DNA of 31,629 nucleotides from Streptococcus oricebi (GCF_017883985.1 NZ_PRDG01000001.1:527030-558658), one strand, 5' to 3'; numbered from the stretch's first letter, positions 7,386 through 16,045 are shown. Notes: generated by a model from the letters alone, not told the origin. Program-made: numbers and translations.

Positions 7386-8348
7386 ATGACGAAGAAAATC
7401 TTGGTTTTGCATACCGGCGGTACCATTTCTATGCAGGCCGACCCAGGAGGGAGAGTGGTTACTAGCCCAGATAATCCCATGAACCATGTCCAGCTCAGCC
7501 TGGAAAATGTTGAAACCAGTACTTGCGACATTTTCAATCTGCCCAGTCCTCAAATCAAGCCCTGCCACATGCTGGAAATTTACCATAAAATCAAGCAAGA
7601 GGCGTCAAAGTTTGACGGAGTCGTCATCACCCATGGGACCGATACTCTGGAAGAAACCGCCTATTTTTTAGATACTATGGCCCTACCAGATTTGCCTGTC
7701 GTCCTGACCGGTGCCATGCGTAGTTCTAATGAGTTAGGGAGCGACGGGGTCTACAACTACCTAAGCGCCCTACGAGTAGCGAGCGATGATAAAGCGCGTG
7801 GCAAGGGAGTCTTGGTTGTCATGAATGACGAAATCCATGCTGCCAAGTATGTGACCAAGACCCACACAACCAATGTCAGCACCTTTCAAACCCCAACTCA
7901 TGGTCCCCTGGGCCTGATTATGAAAAAGGAAATCCTTTATTTCAAAACAGCGGAGCCGCGCGTACGCTTTGACTTACAGAAAATTACGGGCCTGGTTCCC
8001 ATTATCTCAGCCTATGCTGGCATGGAGACCGAACTCCTCCAAATGCTGGACTTGACACAAATCGATGGCCTCATCATTGAAGCCTTTGGAGCCGGCAACC
8101 TCCCACCAGCTGCCGCTGATAAACTAGCCCAGCTAGTCCAGACAGGCCTCCCTGTCGCCTTAGTTTCCCGTTGCTTCAACGGCATTGCCGAACCTGTCTA
8201 TGCCTACGAGGGTGGCGGCGTACAACTCCGCCAGGCCGGTGTCTTTTTCGTCAAGGAGCTAAACGCTGCCAAGGCCCGACTCAAACTCCTCATCGCCCTC
8301 AATGCTGGACTTAAAGGACAAGAACTAAGAGAATATATGGAAGGATAG
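7386..8348 (+). CDS. ansA: Type I (cytoplasmic) L-asparaginase
   Basis: The enzyme hydrolyses asparagine to aspartate and ammonia. Its 320 residues carry both threonine motifs: HTGGTISM with nucleophile Thr13, and ITHGTDTLEET with Thr85 and Asp86. There is no signal peptide, which points to the cytoplasmic low-affinity form. The frame is open further upstream to 7368, but AGGAG at 7371-7375 lies ten bases before the ATG at 7386, so I start there. It is divergently transcribed from the HAD/MazG-like gene. Composition matches the core genome. Confidence 0.93.
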   Translation: MTKKILVLHTGGTISMQADPGGRVVTSPDNPMNHVQLSLENVETSTCDIFNLPSPQIKPCHMLEIYHKIKQEASKFDGVVITHGTDTLEETAYFLDTMALPDLPVVLTGAMRSSNELGSDGVYNYLSALRVASDDKARGKGVLVVMNDEIHAAKYVTKTHTTNVSTFQTPTHGPLGLIMKKEILYFKTAEPRVRFDLQKITGLVPIISAYAGMETELLQMLDLTQIDGLIIEAFGAGNLPPAAADKLAQLVQTGLPVALVSRCFNGIAEPVYAYEGGGVQLRQAGVFFVKELNAAKARLKLLIALNAGLKGQELREYMEG

Positions 8349-8450
8349 CAAAAGCAGTTGCTCTTGCTGTTCTCACCCAACCTATGAAATAATAGCAACA
8401 ACAAGAATATCCTACTTATACAGAAGACAAGGCAAAAGTCTCAGTATTAA

Positions 8451-8567
8451 CACTACTGGGGCTTTTCTGGTGCTTGGTCTCGTAGAATTACAGATGAACA
8501 CCGTTTAGTCTATATGCTTGAAGAAGAGGAGATTTATTTCTTATCTTTTCGAGACCGCTATAAATAA
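8451..8567 (+). pseudogene. C-terminal remnant of a YoeB/Txe-type toxin
   Basis: After a stop at 8448-8450 the frame reads HYWGFSGAWSRRITDEHRL and continues VYMLEEEEIYFLSFRDRYK to a stop at 8565-8567. This is the conserved C-terminal half of the YoeB mRNA-interferase family (typically SGxWSRRIxxEHRLVY, followed by a short strand ending in a Tyr near the C terminus). The N-terminal half is missing and upstream sequence is interrupted by stops, so it cannot make a complete toxin. No intact YefM-type antitoxin is present. A terminator directly follows the stop, suggesting the original end of an operon survived. Confidence 0.75.
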
Positions 8568-8598
8568 CAGCAGTCAACTAGCAAGTGGCTGCTGTTTT
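8566..8598 (+). terminator. Terminator behind the toxin remnant
   Basis: AACAGCAG (8566-8573) pairs with CTGCTGTT (8589-8596), followed by TTAATTT. It starts within the stop codon of the toxin remnant and may also end ansA transcripts. Confidence 0.65.
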
Positions 8599-8624
8599 AA
8601 TTTCAACAAGGAAACTGATTATTT

Positions 8625-8732
8625 ATGATAAGCAATAGGGACCTGAGTACAAGCCGAGTTCATGTTAATACTTCAAATCTTGTCGCTCTTAGTGCAGAAG
8701 AAGTCGCTTATAGAGAACTCAAAAATAAGTAA
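8625..8732 (+). CDS. Possible 35-residue ORF of unknown function
   Basis: The frame starts MISNRDLSTSRVHVN and ends EEVAYRELKNK. AAGGA lies about 12 nt upstream, which is a weak start signal. The C-terminal half looks like an amphipathic helix. It may be the tail of a larger degraded gene. I recognise no family and give it low weight. Confidence 0.25.
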   Translation: MISNRDLSTSRVHVNTSNLVALSAEEVAYRELKNK

Positions 8733-8782
8733 GGTGAAAATGAGGTAAATTTTGAGGTGAACTTTCTAAAAAGTGCAATAAA

Positions 8783-8813
8783 AAACACCCAATGAGGTAA
8801 ACATTGAGTGTTT
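8783..8813 (-). terminator. Terminator of rplM-rpsI
   Basis: On the minus strand AAACACTCAATG pairs with CATTGGGTGTTT (12 bp with one wobble), loop TTTACCT, followed by TTTATT. Confidence 0.85.
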
Positions 8814-8837
8814 GTAAAAGTTGTATTGTAGTCCTTC

Positions 8838-9230
8838 TTAACGTTTTGAGAATTGTGAAGCTTTACGTGCTTTCTTAAGACCTGGTTTCTTACGTTCAAC
8901 CATACGAGCGTCACGTGTAAGAAGTCCTGCGCGCTTGAGTGAGTCGCGGAAGTCTGGGTCTACTTGAAGAAGGGCACGGGCGATACCGTGACGAATCGCA
9001 CCTGATTGACCAGCGTAACCACCACCTACAACATTAACGAATACGTCGTAGCTACCTACAGTTGAAGTAACTGCAAATGGTTGGTTGATGACAAGACGAA
9101 GGTCAGCATGTGGAATGTACTCTTCTACATCTTTTTTATTGACAGTGATTTTACCAGTACCTGGAACCAAACGAACGCGTGCAACAGCGTTTTTACGGCG
9201 TCCTGTACCTGCATATTGTGCTTGTGCCAT
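8838..9230 (-). CDS. rpsI: 30S ribosomal protein S9
   Basis: A universal small-subunit protein whose C-terminal tail reaches the P-site tRNA. The 130 residues have the family length. Conserved features are [16 protein letters not shown] at the start, the internal [19 protein letters not shown], and the basic tail [12 protein letters not shown] ending in Lys-Arg. It is second in the rplM-rpsI operon, 19 nt after rplM, with CTCC (AGGAG on the coding strand) before the ATG. Confidence 0.99.
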   Translation of the reverse strand: MAQAQYAGTGRRKNAVARVRLVPGTGKITVNKKDVEEYIPHADLRLVINQPFAVTSTVGSYDVFVNVVGGGYAGQSGAIRHGIARALLQVDPDFRDSLKRAGLLTRDARMVERKKPGLKKARKASQFSKR

Positions 9231-9249
9231 GTTTTATCTGCTCCTTTCC

Positions 9250-9696
9250 TTAGATAAGTCCTGAAATATCAAGAACTTCTGGTTGTTGAGCAGCATGAGT
9301 GTGTTCGCCACCAACAAATACTTTTAGTTTCATACCTTGCGCACGTCCAAGAGTGTTGTGCGGAAGCATCCCTTTAACTGATTTTTCAATCAGACGAACA
9401 GCGTTTTTAGAACGAAGTTCACCAGCTGAGATAGACTTCAATCCACCTGGATACATTGAGTGAGTGTAGTAGATCTTATCAGTTGCTTTTTTACCAGTCA
9501 ATTTAACTTTTTCAGCGTTGATAACGATTACGAAGTCACCTGTGTCAGTGTGGGGTGTGAATGTTGGTTTGTTTTTTCCACGAAGTACGCTTGCAACTAC
9601 AGCTGAAAGGCGTCCAAGAGGTACATCAGTAGCGTCAACTACATACCATTTGCGTTCAACTTCACCTGGCTTAGCCATGTATGTTGTTTTGTTCAT
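9250..9696 (-). CDS. rplM: 50S ribosomal protein L13
   Basis: An early-assembling large-subunit protein. The 148 residues show the family pattern: [20 protein letters not shown], then [19 protein letters not shown], and the late [11 protein letters not shown] motif. The ATG at 9696 follows GGAGAAATC. It is the first gene of the operon and is preceded by an L13-type structured leader that probably mediates autogenous repression. Confidence 0.99.
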   Translation of the reverse strand: MNKTTYMAKPGEVERKWYVVDATDVPLGRLSAVVASVLRGKNKPTFTPHTDTGDFVIVINAEKVKLTGKKATDKIYYTHSMYPGGLKSISAGELRSKNAVRLIEKSVKGMLPHNTLGRAQGMKLKVFVGGEHTHAAQQPEVLDISGLI

Positions 9697-9721
9697 GATT
9701 TCTCCTATATCGATTGCTTTT

Positions 9722-9790
9722 GTTTACAGTGTGGATGTTCCGGTCCACGAGTTATTTGGAAGGTTCCGGGGCCTTTCAAATGGGGTAAAC
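9722..9790 (-). ncRNA. L13-type ribosomal protein leader
   Basis: In the 5' UTR of rplM, GTTTAC (9790-9785) pairs with GTAAAC (9727-9722), enclosing a hairpin GTGGA / TCCAC and the conserved-looking GGCCCCGGAACCTTCC segment. This matches my recollection of the Firmicutes L13 leader, a site where free L13 represses its own operon. Confidence 0.75.
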
Positions 9791-9803
9791 AATACCATCT
9801 AAC

Positions 9804-9833
9804 ATCATACCAAATTCTTGGGGTAAAAGTCAA
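9804..9833 (-). promoter_or_regulatory. Promoter of rplM-rpsI
   Basis: TTGACT (9833-9828), an 18-nt spacer and TATGAT (9809-9804) on the minus strand, directly upstream of the L13 leader. Confidence 0.75.
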
Positions 9834-9972
9834 TATATTTGCAGTAAGTTTCTTGCTTTTTTAGCCTGAAATCGTTTTTAATTGGCTTTTAGGAAAAAAT
9901 GAAGAAGAAATAAGCATGCAAGAGAAATCTTTTCCCTAAACTTGGCGTCAGCCGAGCTACTTCTTCAATTTT

Positions 9973-10233
9973 TTACATCAAGGCTGTAACTGCTGTGACC
10001 AGGCCAAAAACGATACCTGGGAGATTGGCAGCAACCAAGGGCAGGTCTCTTTTTTCCTTAAATAAGCCATAGCATACCCAAAGGGTGCAGTTAATGGCTG
10101 CTACTGTCGGCTGAATAAAGTCTCCCTTATTGCCAGCTAGGTTGTTTTTGATTTGGGCTAGGTAGGACACATACATCATTACAGACATGGCAGTTGCAAT
10201 CCAACCTAAGATTTTTAATTGTTTTTCAGTCAT
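9973..10233 (-). CDS. SemiSWEET-type small sugar transporter
   Basis: An 86-residue membrane protein with three predicted helices (about 6-26, 41-58 and 64-84), the size and layout of bacterial SemiSWEET transporters. These dimerise to form a sugar facilitator. Family landmarks are MYVSYLAQIKNNL in helix 1 and QPTVAAINCTLWVCYGL in helix 2. The family's Pro-Gln pair in helix 1 is Ala-Gln here. The frame is open 26 codons upstream, but AAAGGA lies directly before the ATG at 10233 and the extension is not membrane-like. It stands alone between rplM and der. Its promoter has a CodY-like box upstream. Confidence 0.85.
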   Translation of the reverse strand: MTEKQLKILGWIATAMSVMMYVSYLAQIKNNLAGNKGDFIQPTVAAINCTLWVCYGLFKEKRDLPLVAANLPGIVFGLVTAVTALM

Positions 10234-10282
10234 TATCTTTCCTTTCTTAAGAGAGGGTCTTCTCTTATCTTTGATTGGGACC

Positions 10283-10311
10283 AGTATAGCAGAAAAATTT
10301 TCTAGTTGCAA
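10283..10311 (-). promoter_or_regulatory. Promoter of the SemiSWEET gene
   Basis: TTGCAA (10311-10306), a 17-nt spacer and TATACT (10288-10283), with TG one base before the -10 (TGCTATACT). Confidence 0.7.
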
Positions 10312-10321
10312 ATGTTTTGTA

Positions 10322-10336
10322 AATTTTCAGAAATAG
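10322..10336. promoter_or_regulatory. CodY-like box upstream of the SemiSWEET promoter
   Basis: AATTTTCAGAAATAG matches the CodY consensus AATTTTCWGAAAATT at 12 of 15 positions. It lies about 10 nt upstream of the -35 box, so it could affect SemiSWEET transcription. Confidence 0.45.
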
Positions 10337-10350
10337 ACCCTTGGTCTTTA

Positions 10351-10377
10351 AGCAAAAAAACCACCTGACGGTGGTTT
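10351..10377 (-). terminator. Terminator of the nrdR-der operon
   Basis: AAACCACC (10377-10370 on the minus strand) pairs with GGTGGTTT (10365-10358), loop GTCA, followed by a T-run. Confidence 0.85.
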
Positions 10378-10394
10378 ATCCTTGCTTGAAGGAC

Positions 10395-11705
10395 TTATTT
10401 CCTTTTTCTAGCGATTAGATGAATCGGTGTCCCCTCAAAGACAAAGGCCTTACGGATTTGATTTTCCAAGAAACGTAGGTAGGAAAAGTGCATCAGCTCT
10501 TCCTCATTGACAAAGACCACAAAGGTTGGCGGTTTAACTGCCACCTGGGTCGCATAGAAGATTTTGAGACGCTTACCCTTGTCGGTCGGTGTTGGGTTGA
10601 TGGCTACTGCATCCATAATCACATCATTCAAGACAGAAGATGGAATCCGAGTATTTTGACTCTGGCTAATCTGCTTAATCAAGCCTGGTAACTTATGGAG
10701 ACGTTGTTTGGTTAGGGCAGAAACATAGACAATCGGGGCATAGGATAGGTATTGGAACTGGTCGCGAATGTCCGCCTCCCAATTCTGCATAGTTTTATTA
10801 TCCTTTTCCAAGGTATCCCATTTATTGACTACGATAATCATCCCTTTTCCTGCCTCATGGGCAAAACCAGCAATGCGTTTATCATACTCGCGAATACCTT
10901 CTTCGGCATTCAAGACCATCAGGACCACATCTGAGCGGTCAATAGCCCGCATGGCCCGCATGACAGAGTATTTCTCGGTATTTTCATAGACCTTACCAGA
11001 CTTGCGCATTCCAGCTGTGTCAATCATGGTAAATTCCTGACCTTCAGCATCCACAAAGTGGGTGTCTATGGCATCTCTGGTCGTACCAGCCACTGGACTA
11101 GCAATCACTCGGTCCTCTCCCAAAATGGCATTGATTAGGCTGGATTTACCAACATTGGGGCGCCCGATAAGGCTAAATTTGATTAAATCAGGGTTTTCTT
11201 GGACTTCCTCTGTCGGTAGATTTTCCACAATGGCATCCAAAACGTCTCCTGTCCCAATCCCATGAACACTAGAGACTGGATAGGGTTCCCCTAGGCCTAG
11301 GGCATAGAAATCATAAATATCACTACGCATTTCAGGATTGTCCACCTTATTTACAGCTAGGATAACTGGCTTGTGGGTCTTATAGAGCATCCGGGCGACA
11401 TATTCATCCGCATCGGTAATCCCTTCTTTTCCAGACACGACAAAGACGATAACATCGGCTTCATCCATAGCAATTTCAGCCTGATGCTTGATTTGCTCCA
11501 TAAATGGGGCATCGACATCATCAATTCCACCTGTATCAATCAGTGAAAATTTTCGATTGAGCCAATCAGCGGTAGCGTAGATTCGGTCCCGGGTAACCCC
11601 TTCTACATCTTCGACAATTGAGATTCGCTCGCCAGCGATTCGGTTAAAGAGGGTTGATTTTCCGACATTAGGACGGCCCACAATTGCAATAGTTGGTAAA
11701 GCCAT
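10395..11705 (-). CDS. der: Double-domain ribosome-assembly GTPase Der (EngA)
   Basis: An essential GTPase that acts in maturation of the 50S subunit. Two G domains are visible in 436 residues. The first has GRPNVGKS (10-17), DTGG (57-60) and NKVD (119-122). The second has GRPNVGKS (181-188), DTAG (229-232) and NKWD (294-297). A KH-like domain follows from about 355 to the end. GGGAG precedes the ATG. It is the last gene of the nrdR-dnaB-dnaI-nitroreductase-der run, 19 nt after the nitroreductase, and is followed by a strong terminator. Confidence 0.98.
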   Translation of the reverse strand: MALPTIAIVGRPNVGKSTLFNRIAGERISIVEDVEGVTRDRIYATADWLNRKFSLIDTGGIDDVDAPFMEQIKHQAEIAMDEADVIVFVVSGKEGITDADEYVARMLYKTHKPVILAVNKVDNPEMRSDIYDFYALGLGEPYPVSSVHGIGTGDVLDAIVENLPTEEVQENPDLIKFSLIGRPNVGKSSLINAILGEDRVIASPVAGTTRDAIDTHFVDAEGQEFTMIDTAGMRKSGKVYENTEKYSVMRAMRAIDRSDVVLMVLNAEEGIREYDKRIAGFAHEAGKGMIIVVNKWDTLEKDNKTMQNWEADIRDQFQYLSYAPIVYVSALTKQRLHKLPGLIKQISQSQNTRIPSSVLNDVIMDAVAINPTPTDKGKRLKIFYATQVAVKPPTFVVFVNEEELMHFSYLRFLENQIRKAFVFEGTPIHLIARKRK

Positions 11706-11724
11706 GATTTCTCCCTTTTTCTAA

Positions 11725-12438
11725 TTATAATAATTTCTGGTCTTTTAGGTAGTTCTGACTAGCTTGATTGGCTGGTTCACCAAACTGCTGGGCTAGTCGT
11801 TCACTCCAGCTACTTGGTGCTCTTTGTCCGGCATAGGCGGCCTGGACTTGATCATAGTCCTCTATAATTTCTGCTTCTTGCTCCTGATACTCCTCAGAAA
11901 AAACGATGCTGTCATAAGGCAAGCGGGGTTTGACCGCATTTTCCTGGGCTGGTTTCCCCAAGGCCATACCAAAGATTGGATAGGTATAGGCGGGTAGGTT
12001 GACCAGTTGACCAATTTCTTTAGCAGCGTAGCGGACAAGGCCGATAATAACTCCACCATAGCCCAGACTTTCAGCTGCCAAAAGTGTATTTTGTGCAGCA
12101 AGACTGGCATCTACCGAGCTTATCAAGAGATTTTCTGGACCAGCAGGATAAAAGTCCTCGGTATGTAAGGCCACTCCTTTTTGGGCTCGGTTGAGGTCCC
12201 CAACAAATAGGAGGAAGGTATCAGCTTGAAGGATAGCCTCCTGGGGGACTAATTGATAGATGGCCTCCTTCTTGGCCTGGCTACGGATAAGAATAATAGA
12301 GTAAGACTGAAAATTCTTCCAGCTAGAAGCTGCTCGTCCAGCATCAATAATTGTCCTTAGTTCTTCTTCAGAGATGGCCTGGTCGGTGAAGCGACGGACG
12401 GAGCGGTGATTTTTCATTAAGGAGATAGTAGGATTCAT
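11725..12438 (-). CDS. Nitroreductase-family FMN oxidoreductase
   Basis: A 237-residue nitroreductase-fold protein that would use FMN and NAD(P)H. The N-terminal RSVRRFTDQAISEEEL and RAASSWKNFQSYSI segments hold the typical FMN-phosphate-binding Arg and Ser residues, and GYGGVIIGLVRY matches the second FMN-contact region. The natural substrate is unknown. The start overlaps the dnaI stop by four bases (ATGA type), so it is translationally coupled into the replication-gene operon although its function looks unrelated. It is moderately longer than minimal nitroreductases, with an acidic C-terminal extension. Confidence 0.88.
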   Translation of the reverse strand: MNPTISLMKNHRSVRRFTDQAISEEELRTIIDAGRAASSWKNFQSYSIILIRSQAKKEAIYQLVPQEAILQADTFLLFVGDLNRAQKGVALHTEDFYPAGPENLLISSVDASLAAQNTLLAAESLGYGGVIIGLVRYAAKEIGQLVNLPAYTYPIFGMALGKPAQENAVKPRLPYDSIVFSEEYQEQEAEIIEDYDQVQAAYAGQRAPSSWSERLAQQFGEPANQASQNYLKDQKLL

Positions 12439-13334
12439 CGGCGGTTTTCCCCCTCTAGTCGAACTTCCTGGGCCAGATACTTGATTCTCTCCATGACCCT
12501 TTTAGCCTGCCAAGTCTCATCTCCATTTTTGGAGCTAGCAAAGTGGCGCTCTAACTCTTGAAAGTTAAAGTTAGAGGTAAAGAAGGTGGGCAGATTTTCC
12601 TGCATGCGGTGCTGCAAAATAACTTGCAAAATCTCATCGCGCATCCAGGGACTGGATTGCTCCGCTCCTATATCATCTAAAATCAATACTTGGGCCAGTT
12701 TGACCTGGTCGATTTTTTCCTTGACTAGGCCTGAACTAATGGCATTTTTCACATCTAAGACAAAACTTGGATAATGTAAAAGGGTGGTTGACAGGCCTTT
12801 TTTTTCTGACAAATCATGGGCCAGGGCTGCCATCATATAGCTCTTTCCAACTCCAAAGTCTCCATAAAGATAGAGGGCTTTTTGGTAGTGAGGATAGGCT
12901 GCGACAAAATTGGTCAAGAGCTCAAAAGCCTTGTAACGACCAATATCATCCAAATCAACCTTGGCTAGACTGGCTTCCTTGAGACTGGCTGGCAGACTGA
13001 TTAGATTGAGACGATTCTTTATCGCTTCCTGCTTTTGTTGCTCTACTAATTCAGCTGTTTCTTGATAGCTGACATCTGCATAACCCTCATTTTTGATAAG
13101 GATAGGCTTGTAACCCTTGGCCAGATAGTCTTCATCTCCCAGGAGAAAACGATTGCGTTCACTGATGTATTGATTGAATTTGGAAATGCTCCTAGAAATC
13201 TCTGCTGGACTCAATCTTTCCTGTTCAATAAAGGCCTGAACATCTGGGTCGTTTAAGATTTGTTGCACAAGCTCGTCATAGTTCAAGCGCTGGGGTTTGT
13301 CCTTGTGGGATAGGGTTTGTCCAATTTTTTCCAT
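12435..13334 (-). CDS. dnaI: Helicase loader DnaI
   Basis: An AAA+ ATPase that loads the replicative helicase onto DNA at the origin and during restart. The 299 residues contain a helicase-binding N-terminal region and the AAA+ core with Walker A GDFGVGKS (158-165), Walker B VLILDD (216-221) and sensor-1 region FFTSNFNF. The protein has no cysteine at all, so the zinc-binding site described for the B. subtilis DnaI N-terminal domain is absent. AAGGAGG lies just before the TAGATG junction with dnaB. It works with DnaB encoded directly upstream. Confidence 0.95.
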   Translation of the reverse strand: MEKIGQTLSHKDKPQRLNYDELVQQILNDPDVQAFIEQERLSPAEISRSISKFNQYISERNRFLLGDEDYLAKGYKPILIKNEGYADVSYQETAELVEQQKQEAIKNRLNLISLPASLKEASLAKVDLDDIGRYKAFELLTNFVAAYPHYQKALYLYGDFGVGKSYMMAALAHDLSEKKGLSTTLLHYPSFVLDVKNAISSGLVKEKIDQVKLAQVLILDDIGAEQSSPWMRDEILQVILQHRMQENLPTFFTSNFNFQELERHFASSKNGDETWQAKRVMERIKYLAQEVRLEGENRR

Positions 13335-14480
13335 CTAGTCACCTCCTTCTAGTTTGGCTAGTAGGCGTCTTTTTTCTGCTTCTAATTCACTTTGCTGTTC
13401 TGGACTGGTTTCATTTTTATAGTCTGGCTTACTCCAAGTAGGGATATTGCTCTCTGGTTGAGCCTTTTTTTCCTGGGCTTGCTTCTGTGCCTGTCTACGT
13501 TCGCGAATTTTCAATACGGCCTCCTCGGCAGTATGGATTTTCTTGTGAGCAAAGTCATTGGCCACAGTCAGGGTCAGACCTTGTTTGAGGGTGGCTGAGC
13601 CATCCCGATTTAAACTATAGAGAACAATGATATTGATGACCTCATCTAGTAGACCCAAGGCCTGCATGTCGGCTAGGATTTTCCGCTCCCCACTAGTGAT
13701 GGTCGCCTCTAGGGTACTCTTAACCTCTGCTAGAAATAGCGGAGGACTCTTTCTTTTGGCCTCCTGGATAATGACCTTCTCCTGCTTGGAAAATTCTTCT
13801 TCTAGACGCTCTTGGGCCAGTTTATTGCGCATTCTCTTAGGAGAAATCAAATGGTTGATAGCTGTCTCCTTGGCCAAGAGATAGGTCTCATACCAGGTCC
13901 AGTTTTGCTGCTCACTGATAGCAAAAAGGGAGAGGAGGTCCTCTTTCTCCTCGCTAAAGCGCAGTTGGTCCCTGGCCATCAGCTGCTTGAACCGAGTCAA
14001 GTCAAAGTCTTTCTGGCTGCTAGAGTTGGCTAGGGGAACTTCTGCCTCATCAAAAATTTCAGATAGTTTTTTGGATAATTTTTGTCCTTTTGGATCTGGC
14101 TGTTCCATGGCTAGCAGAGCTGCTTCTCCAATTCTCTTTTCCAAGAGGCGCCGATAAACATGATGGGCCAAAAAGTCCTCTGCTGAAAGGGACGGATAAA
14201 GCTTAAAAAGATAGCCCGACTGGTCCTGATAAAGGTCGAGGAGACCTAGAGCAGTCAATCTTTCCAAGGCCTTCTTTAGACTATCCATGCCCATATCCAG
14301 ATGATTGAGGATATGCCCCAGGGTGTAGACATCTTGACCATTGTCCCAAAAAGCCAGACAGTATAGATAGAGGCTGGTTGCCTCTTTTCCTAAAATCGGC
14401 GCATAAAAACGAAGTAAAGTTCTCGTATCTTGACTGACTTGATTATTTTTCAAAAATGAAAAATGATCATTTGGTTTCAT
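13335..14480 (-). CDS. dnaB: Replication initiation / membrane attachment protein DnaB
   Basis: This is the Firmicutes primosome protein DnaB (not the helicase), which acts with DnaD-type proteins and DnaI in helicase loading. The 381 residues show an N-terminal winged-helix region and a C-terminal DnaB/DnaD-like helical domain, ending in a charged tail rich in Gln, Lys and Glu. It starts directly at the nrdR stop (TAGATG) and ends directly before dnaI, so the three genes are read as one unit. The sequence is poorly conserved, as is normal for the family; position and length are the main support. Confidence 0.92.
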   Translation of the reverse strand: MKPNDHFSFLKNNQVSQDTRTLLRFYAPILGKEATSLYLYCLAFWDNGQDVYTLGHILNHLDMGMDSLKKALERLTALGLLDLYQDQSGYLFKLYPSLSAEDFLAHHVYRRLLEKRIGEAALLAMEQPDPKGQKLSKKLSEIFDEAEVPLANSSSQKDFDLTRFKQLMARDQLRFSEEKEDLLSLFAISEQQNWTWYETYLLAKETAINHLISPKRMRNKLAQERLEEEFSKQEKVIIQEAKRKSPPLFLAEVKSTLEATITSGERKILADMQALGLLDEVINIIVLYSLNRDGSATLKQGLTLTVANDFAHKKIHTAEEAVLKIRERRQAQKQAQEKKAQPESNIPTWSKPDYKNETSPEQQSELEAEKRRLLAKLEGGD

Positions 14481-14954
14481 CTATTCTTCCTTTTTCCTTT
14501 TTACACCCTTGGTGATTTGTTTGAGTAGGCTTTCTAGCTCACCCACATCCTTAAAACTCCGATAGACACTGGCAAAGCGGACATAGGTAATCTCGTCTAA
14601 TTCAGCCAATTCATCCATGACCAGGCCACCGATAAAGTCACTGCTTACCTCATTTTCACTATTGCTTCTGACCTTTTGCTCAATTCGATTAACTAATTTC
14701 TCGATTTCATCGCTAGAAACAGGCCGTTTCTGGGCTGAGCGAATAATTCCATTAAAAATTTTATCGCGGGAGAATTGCTCACGCGTTCCATCCTTTTTAA
14801 CTACAACAAGAGTTCGCTCTTCCACGCGCTCATAGGTCGTAAAACGATGGTGACACTCCTCGCATTCCCGCCGCCGCCGAATGGTATTTCCGTCTTCTGC
14901 CTGGCGACTATCCACCACACTTGATTTGCTTCCTCCACATTTGGGACAACGCAT
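14481..14954 (-). CDS. nrdR: Transcriptional repressor NrdR
   Basis: A zinc-ribbon and ATP-cone repressor of ribonucleotide reductase genes. The 157 residues contain Cys3, Cys6, Cys31 and Cys34 as zinc ligands (MRCPKC and [11 protein letters not shown]), then the ATP-cone at about 49-139 beginning [27 protein letters not shown] precedes the ATG. It is the first gene of the dnaB-dnaI-nitroreductase-der operon. The 210 bp upstream hold no gene and no clear NrdR box; possible promoter elements lie near 15085-15115. Confidence 0.97.
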   Translation of the reverse strand: MRCPKCGGSKSSVVDSRQAEDGNTIRRRRECEECHHRFTTYERVEERTLVVVKKDGTREQFSRDKIFNGIIRSAQKRPVSSDEIEKLVNRIEQKVRSNSENEVSSDFIGGLVMDELAELDEITYVRFASVYRSFKDVGELESLLKQITKGVKRKKEE

Positions 14955-15164
14955 AGGGCTACCTCCTTGAATATTTTACTCTAAGAAATATAAATCAGGA
15001 TGCAAAAGTCCCTAAAAGCTAGCCAGCTACTAACTGGAGCAAGCAAGGACCATTCCTTCCCTTCCCAAAGAGTCTTAATACTTTATTTTATCATATTTTC
15101 ATGGATAACAAAAGCAAGCCACTCCCAGAATGAAATAAAGCAGCAAGTAAATCCTATAAAAAAG

Positions 15165-15190
15165 AGGAAGCCGAATCCAATCGACCTCCT
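15165..15190 (-). terminator. Terminator of the ptsG-EEP unit
   Basis: AGGAGG-t-CGA pairs with TCG-g-CTTCCT on the minus strand, followed by TTTTTT. Confidence 0.8.
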
Positions 15191-15218
15191 GTTTCAAACT
15201 TGCTTGCATCATACTTAT

Positions 15219-16034
15219 CTATAAGTGGGCCAGAACCTCTAAACCATAATGGTCACTGATAATTGGCCCTCTCAGATTATCAAAGACGACACTGGACTGC
15301 TCCACTGTCCACTCTGAACTCAAAAAGGCATAGTCAATCTTATAGGCTTCTTGATTGCCTTCCCAGCCAGCGATTTCACCCTCAACGGTAGCTTGACCCA
15401 GACTTTCTTTAGCCTCTATATGGCTATCTTTTAAGCCCAAAGAACTGGCTAAAATCTCTCGATAGCCTGGTCCTTCAAAGGGACAATTAAAGTCACCCAT
15501 TAAAAGTAGGGGAGTCCCTAGCTTGGACAGACGAGCTTCTAGTCGGGCCCATTCCCCTTGAAAGCCCTTCTCCCACCAGGAAAAATGACAGCTAGCCAGA
15601 CTAACTAACTGGCCGTCCAATTCCGTTTGAGCCAGCAGGACCTTGCGGGTCCGATAGTCGGCTGGATCGTCCATATCAGAAAGGGTCAGAGCCTCCACCT
15701 GCAAGGGATTCTTGGCTAAGATAGCCACTCCTTCATGAAAACGATCAAAACCGATATGGTTATAGACCCAGGACCAATGATAAGTCCGACCCTTTTGCTC
15801 CAGTTGTTCGACCAAGGTGCGAGCATAGTGGTCTTGATGAATCCTTGGCATGCCAGGCACAGGCTGATAGGAAAAGACCTCCTTGGACTCTGAAGAGCCC
15901 TGTAATTGATTGACCTCTTGGAGGCAAATCACGTCATAGTCTTCCTCTAGGATACGTTGGACCAAGGCCGCCAGTTTTTCCTCTGGCTGGTCCTCCATCC
16001 AACTATGGGTATTTAAGGTCAGAAATTTAGCCAT
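15219..16034 (-). CDS. Endonuclease/exonuclease/phosphatase-family hydrolase
   Basis: A 271-residue metal-dependent phosphoesterase of the EEP (DNase I-like) fold. The motifs in order are LTLNTHSW at the N terminus, VICLQEVNQL with the metal-binding Glu, MGDFNCPFEG with the catalytic Asp and Asn, and ISDHYGLEV with the general-base Asp-His. There is no signal peptide. The substrate may be a nucleic acid, a phospholipid or a sugar phosphate and cannot be assigned. GGGGG lies just before the ATG and the gene starts 11 nt after ptsG, so it is co-transcribed with the sugar transporter. Confidence 0.88.
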   Translation of the reverse strand: MAKFLTLNTHSWMEDQPEEKLAALVQRILEEDYDVICLQEVNQLQGSSESKEVFSYQPVPGMPRIHQDHYARTLVEQLEQKGRTYHWSWVYNHIGFDRFHEGVAILAKNPLQVEALTLSDMDDPADYRTRKVLLAQTELDGQLVSLASCHFSWWEKGFQGEWARLEARLSKLGTPLLLMGDFNCPFEGPGYREILASSLGLKDSHIEAKESLGQATVEGEIAGWEGNQEAYKIDYAFLSSEWTVEQSSVVFDNLRGPIISDHYGLEVLAHL

Positions 16035-16045
16035 AGTTTCCCCCG

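Larger units (their letters stand above)
8349..8837. other. Gene-poor region between ansA and rpsI
   Basis: Apart from the toxin remnant, a possible 35-codon ORF and two terminators, I see no intact gene. Convergent ansA and rpsI transcription meets here. The 3' end of rpsI is a known integration target for streptococcal integrative elements, and the scraps here could be residues of past insertion. I found no direct repeat that would prove an attachment site. Confidence 0.6.

Noticed and set aside
8733..8870. Possible attachment-site repeat: TTTTGAG near 8751 and again at the rpsI 3' end near 8843
   Set aside because: The shared segment is too short and interrupted to count as a direct repeat.
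15000..15224. A 74-codon plus-strand ORF between nrdR and the EEP gene
   Set aside because: It runs through the terminator and the nrdR promoter region, has no ribosome-binding site and no protein-like pattern.
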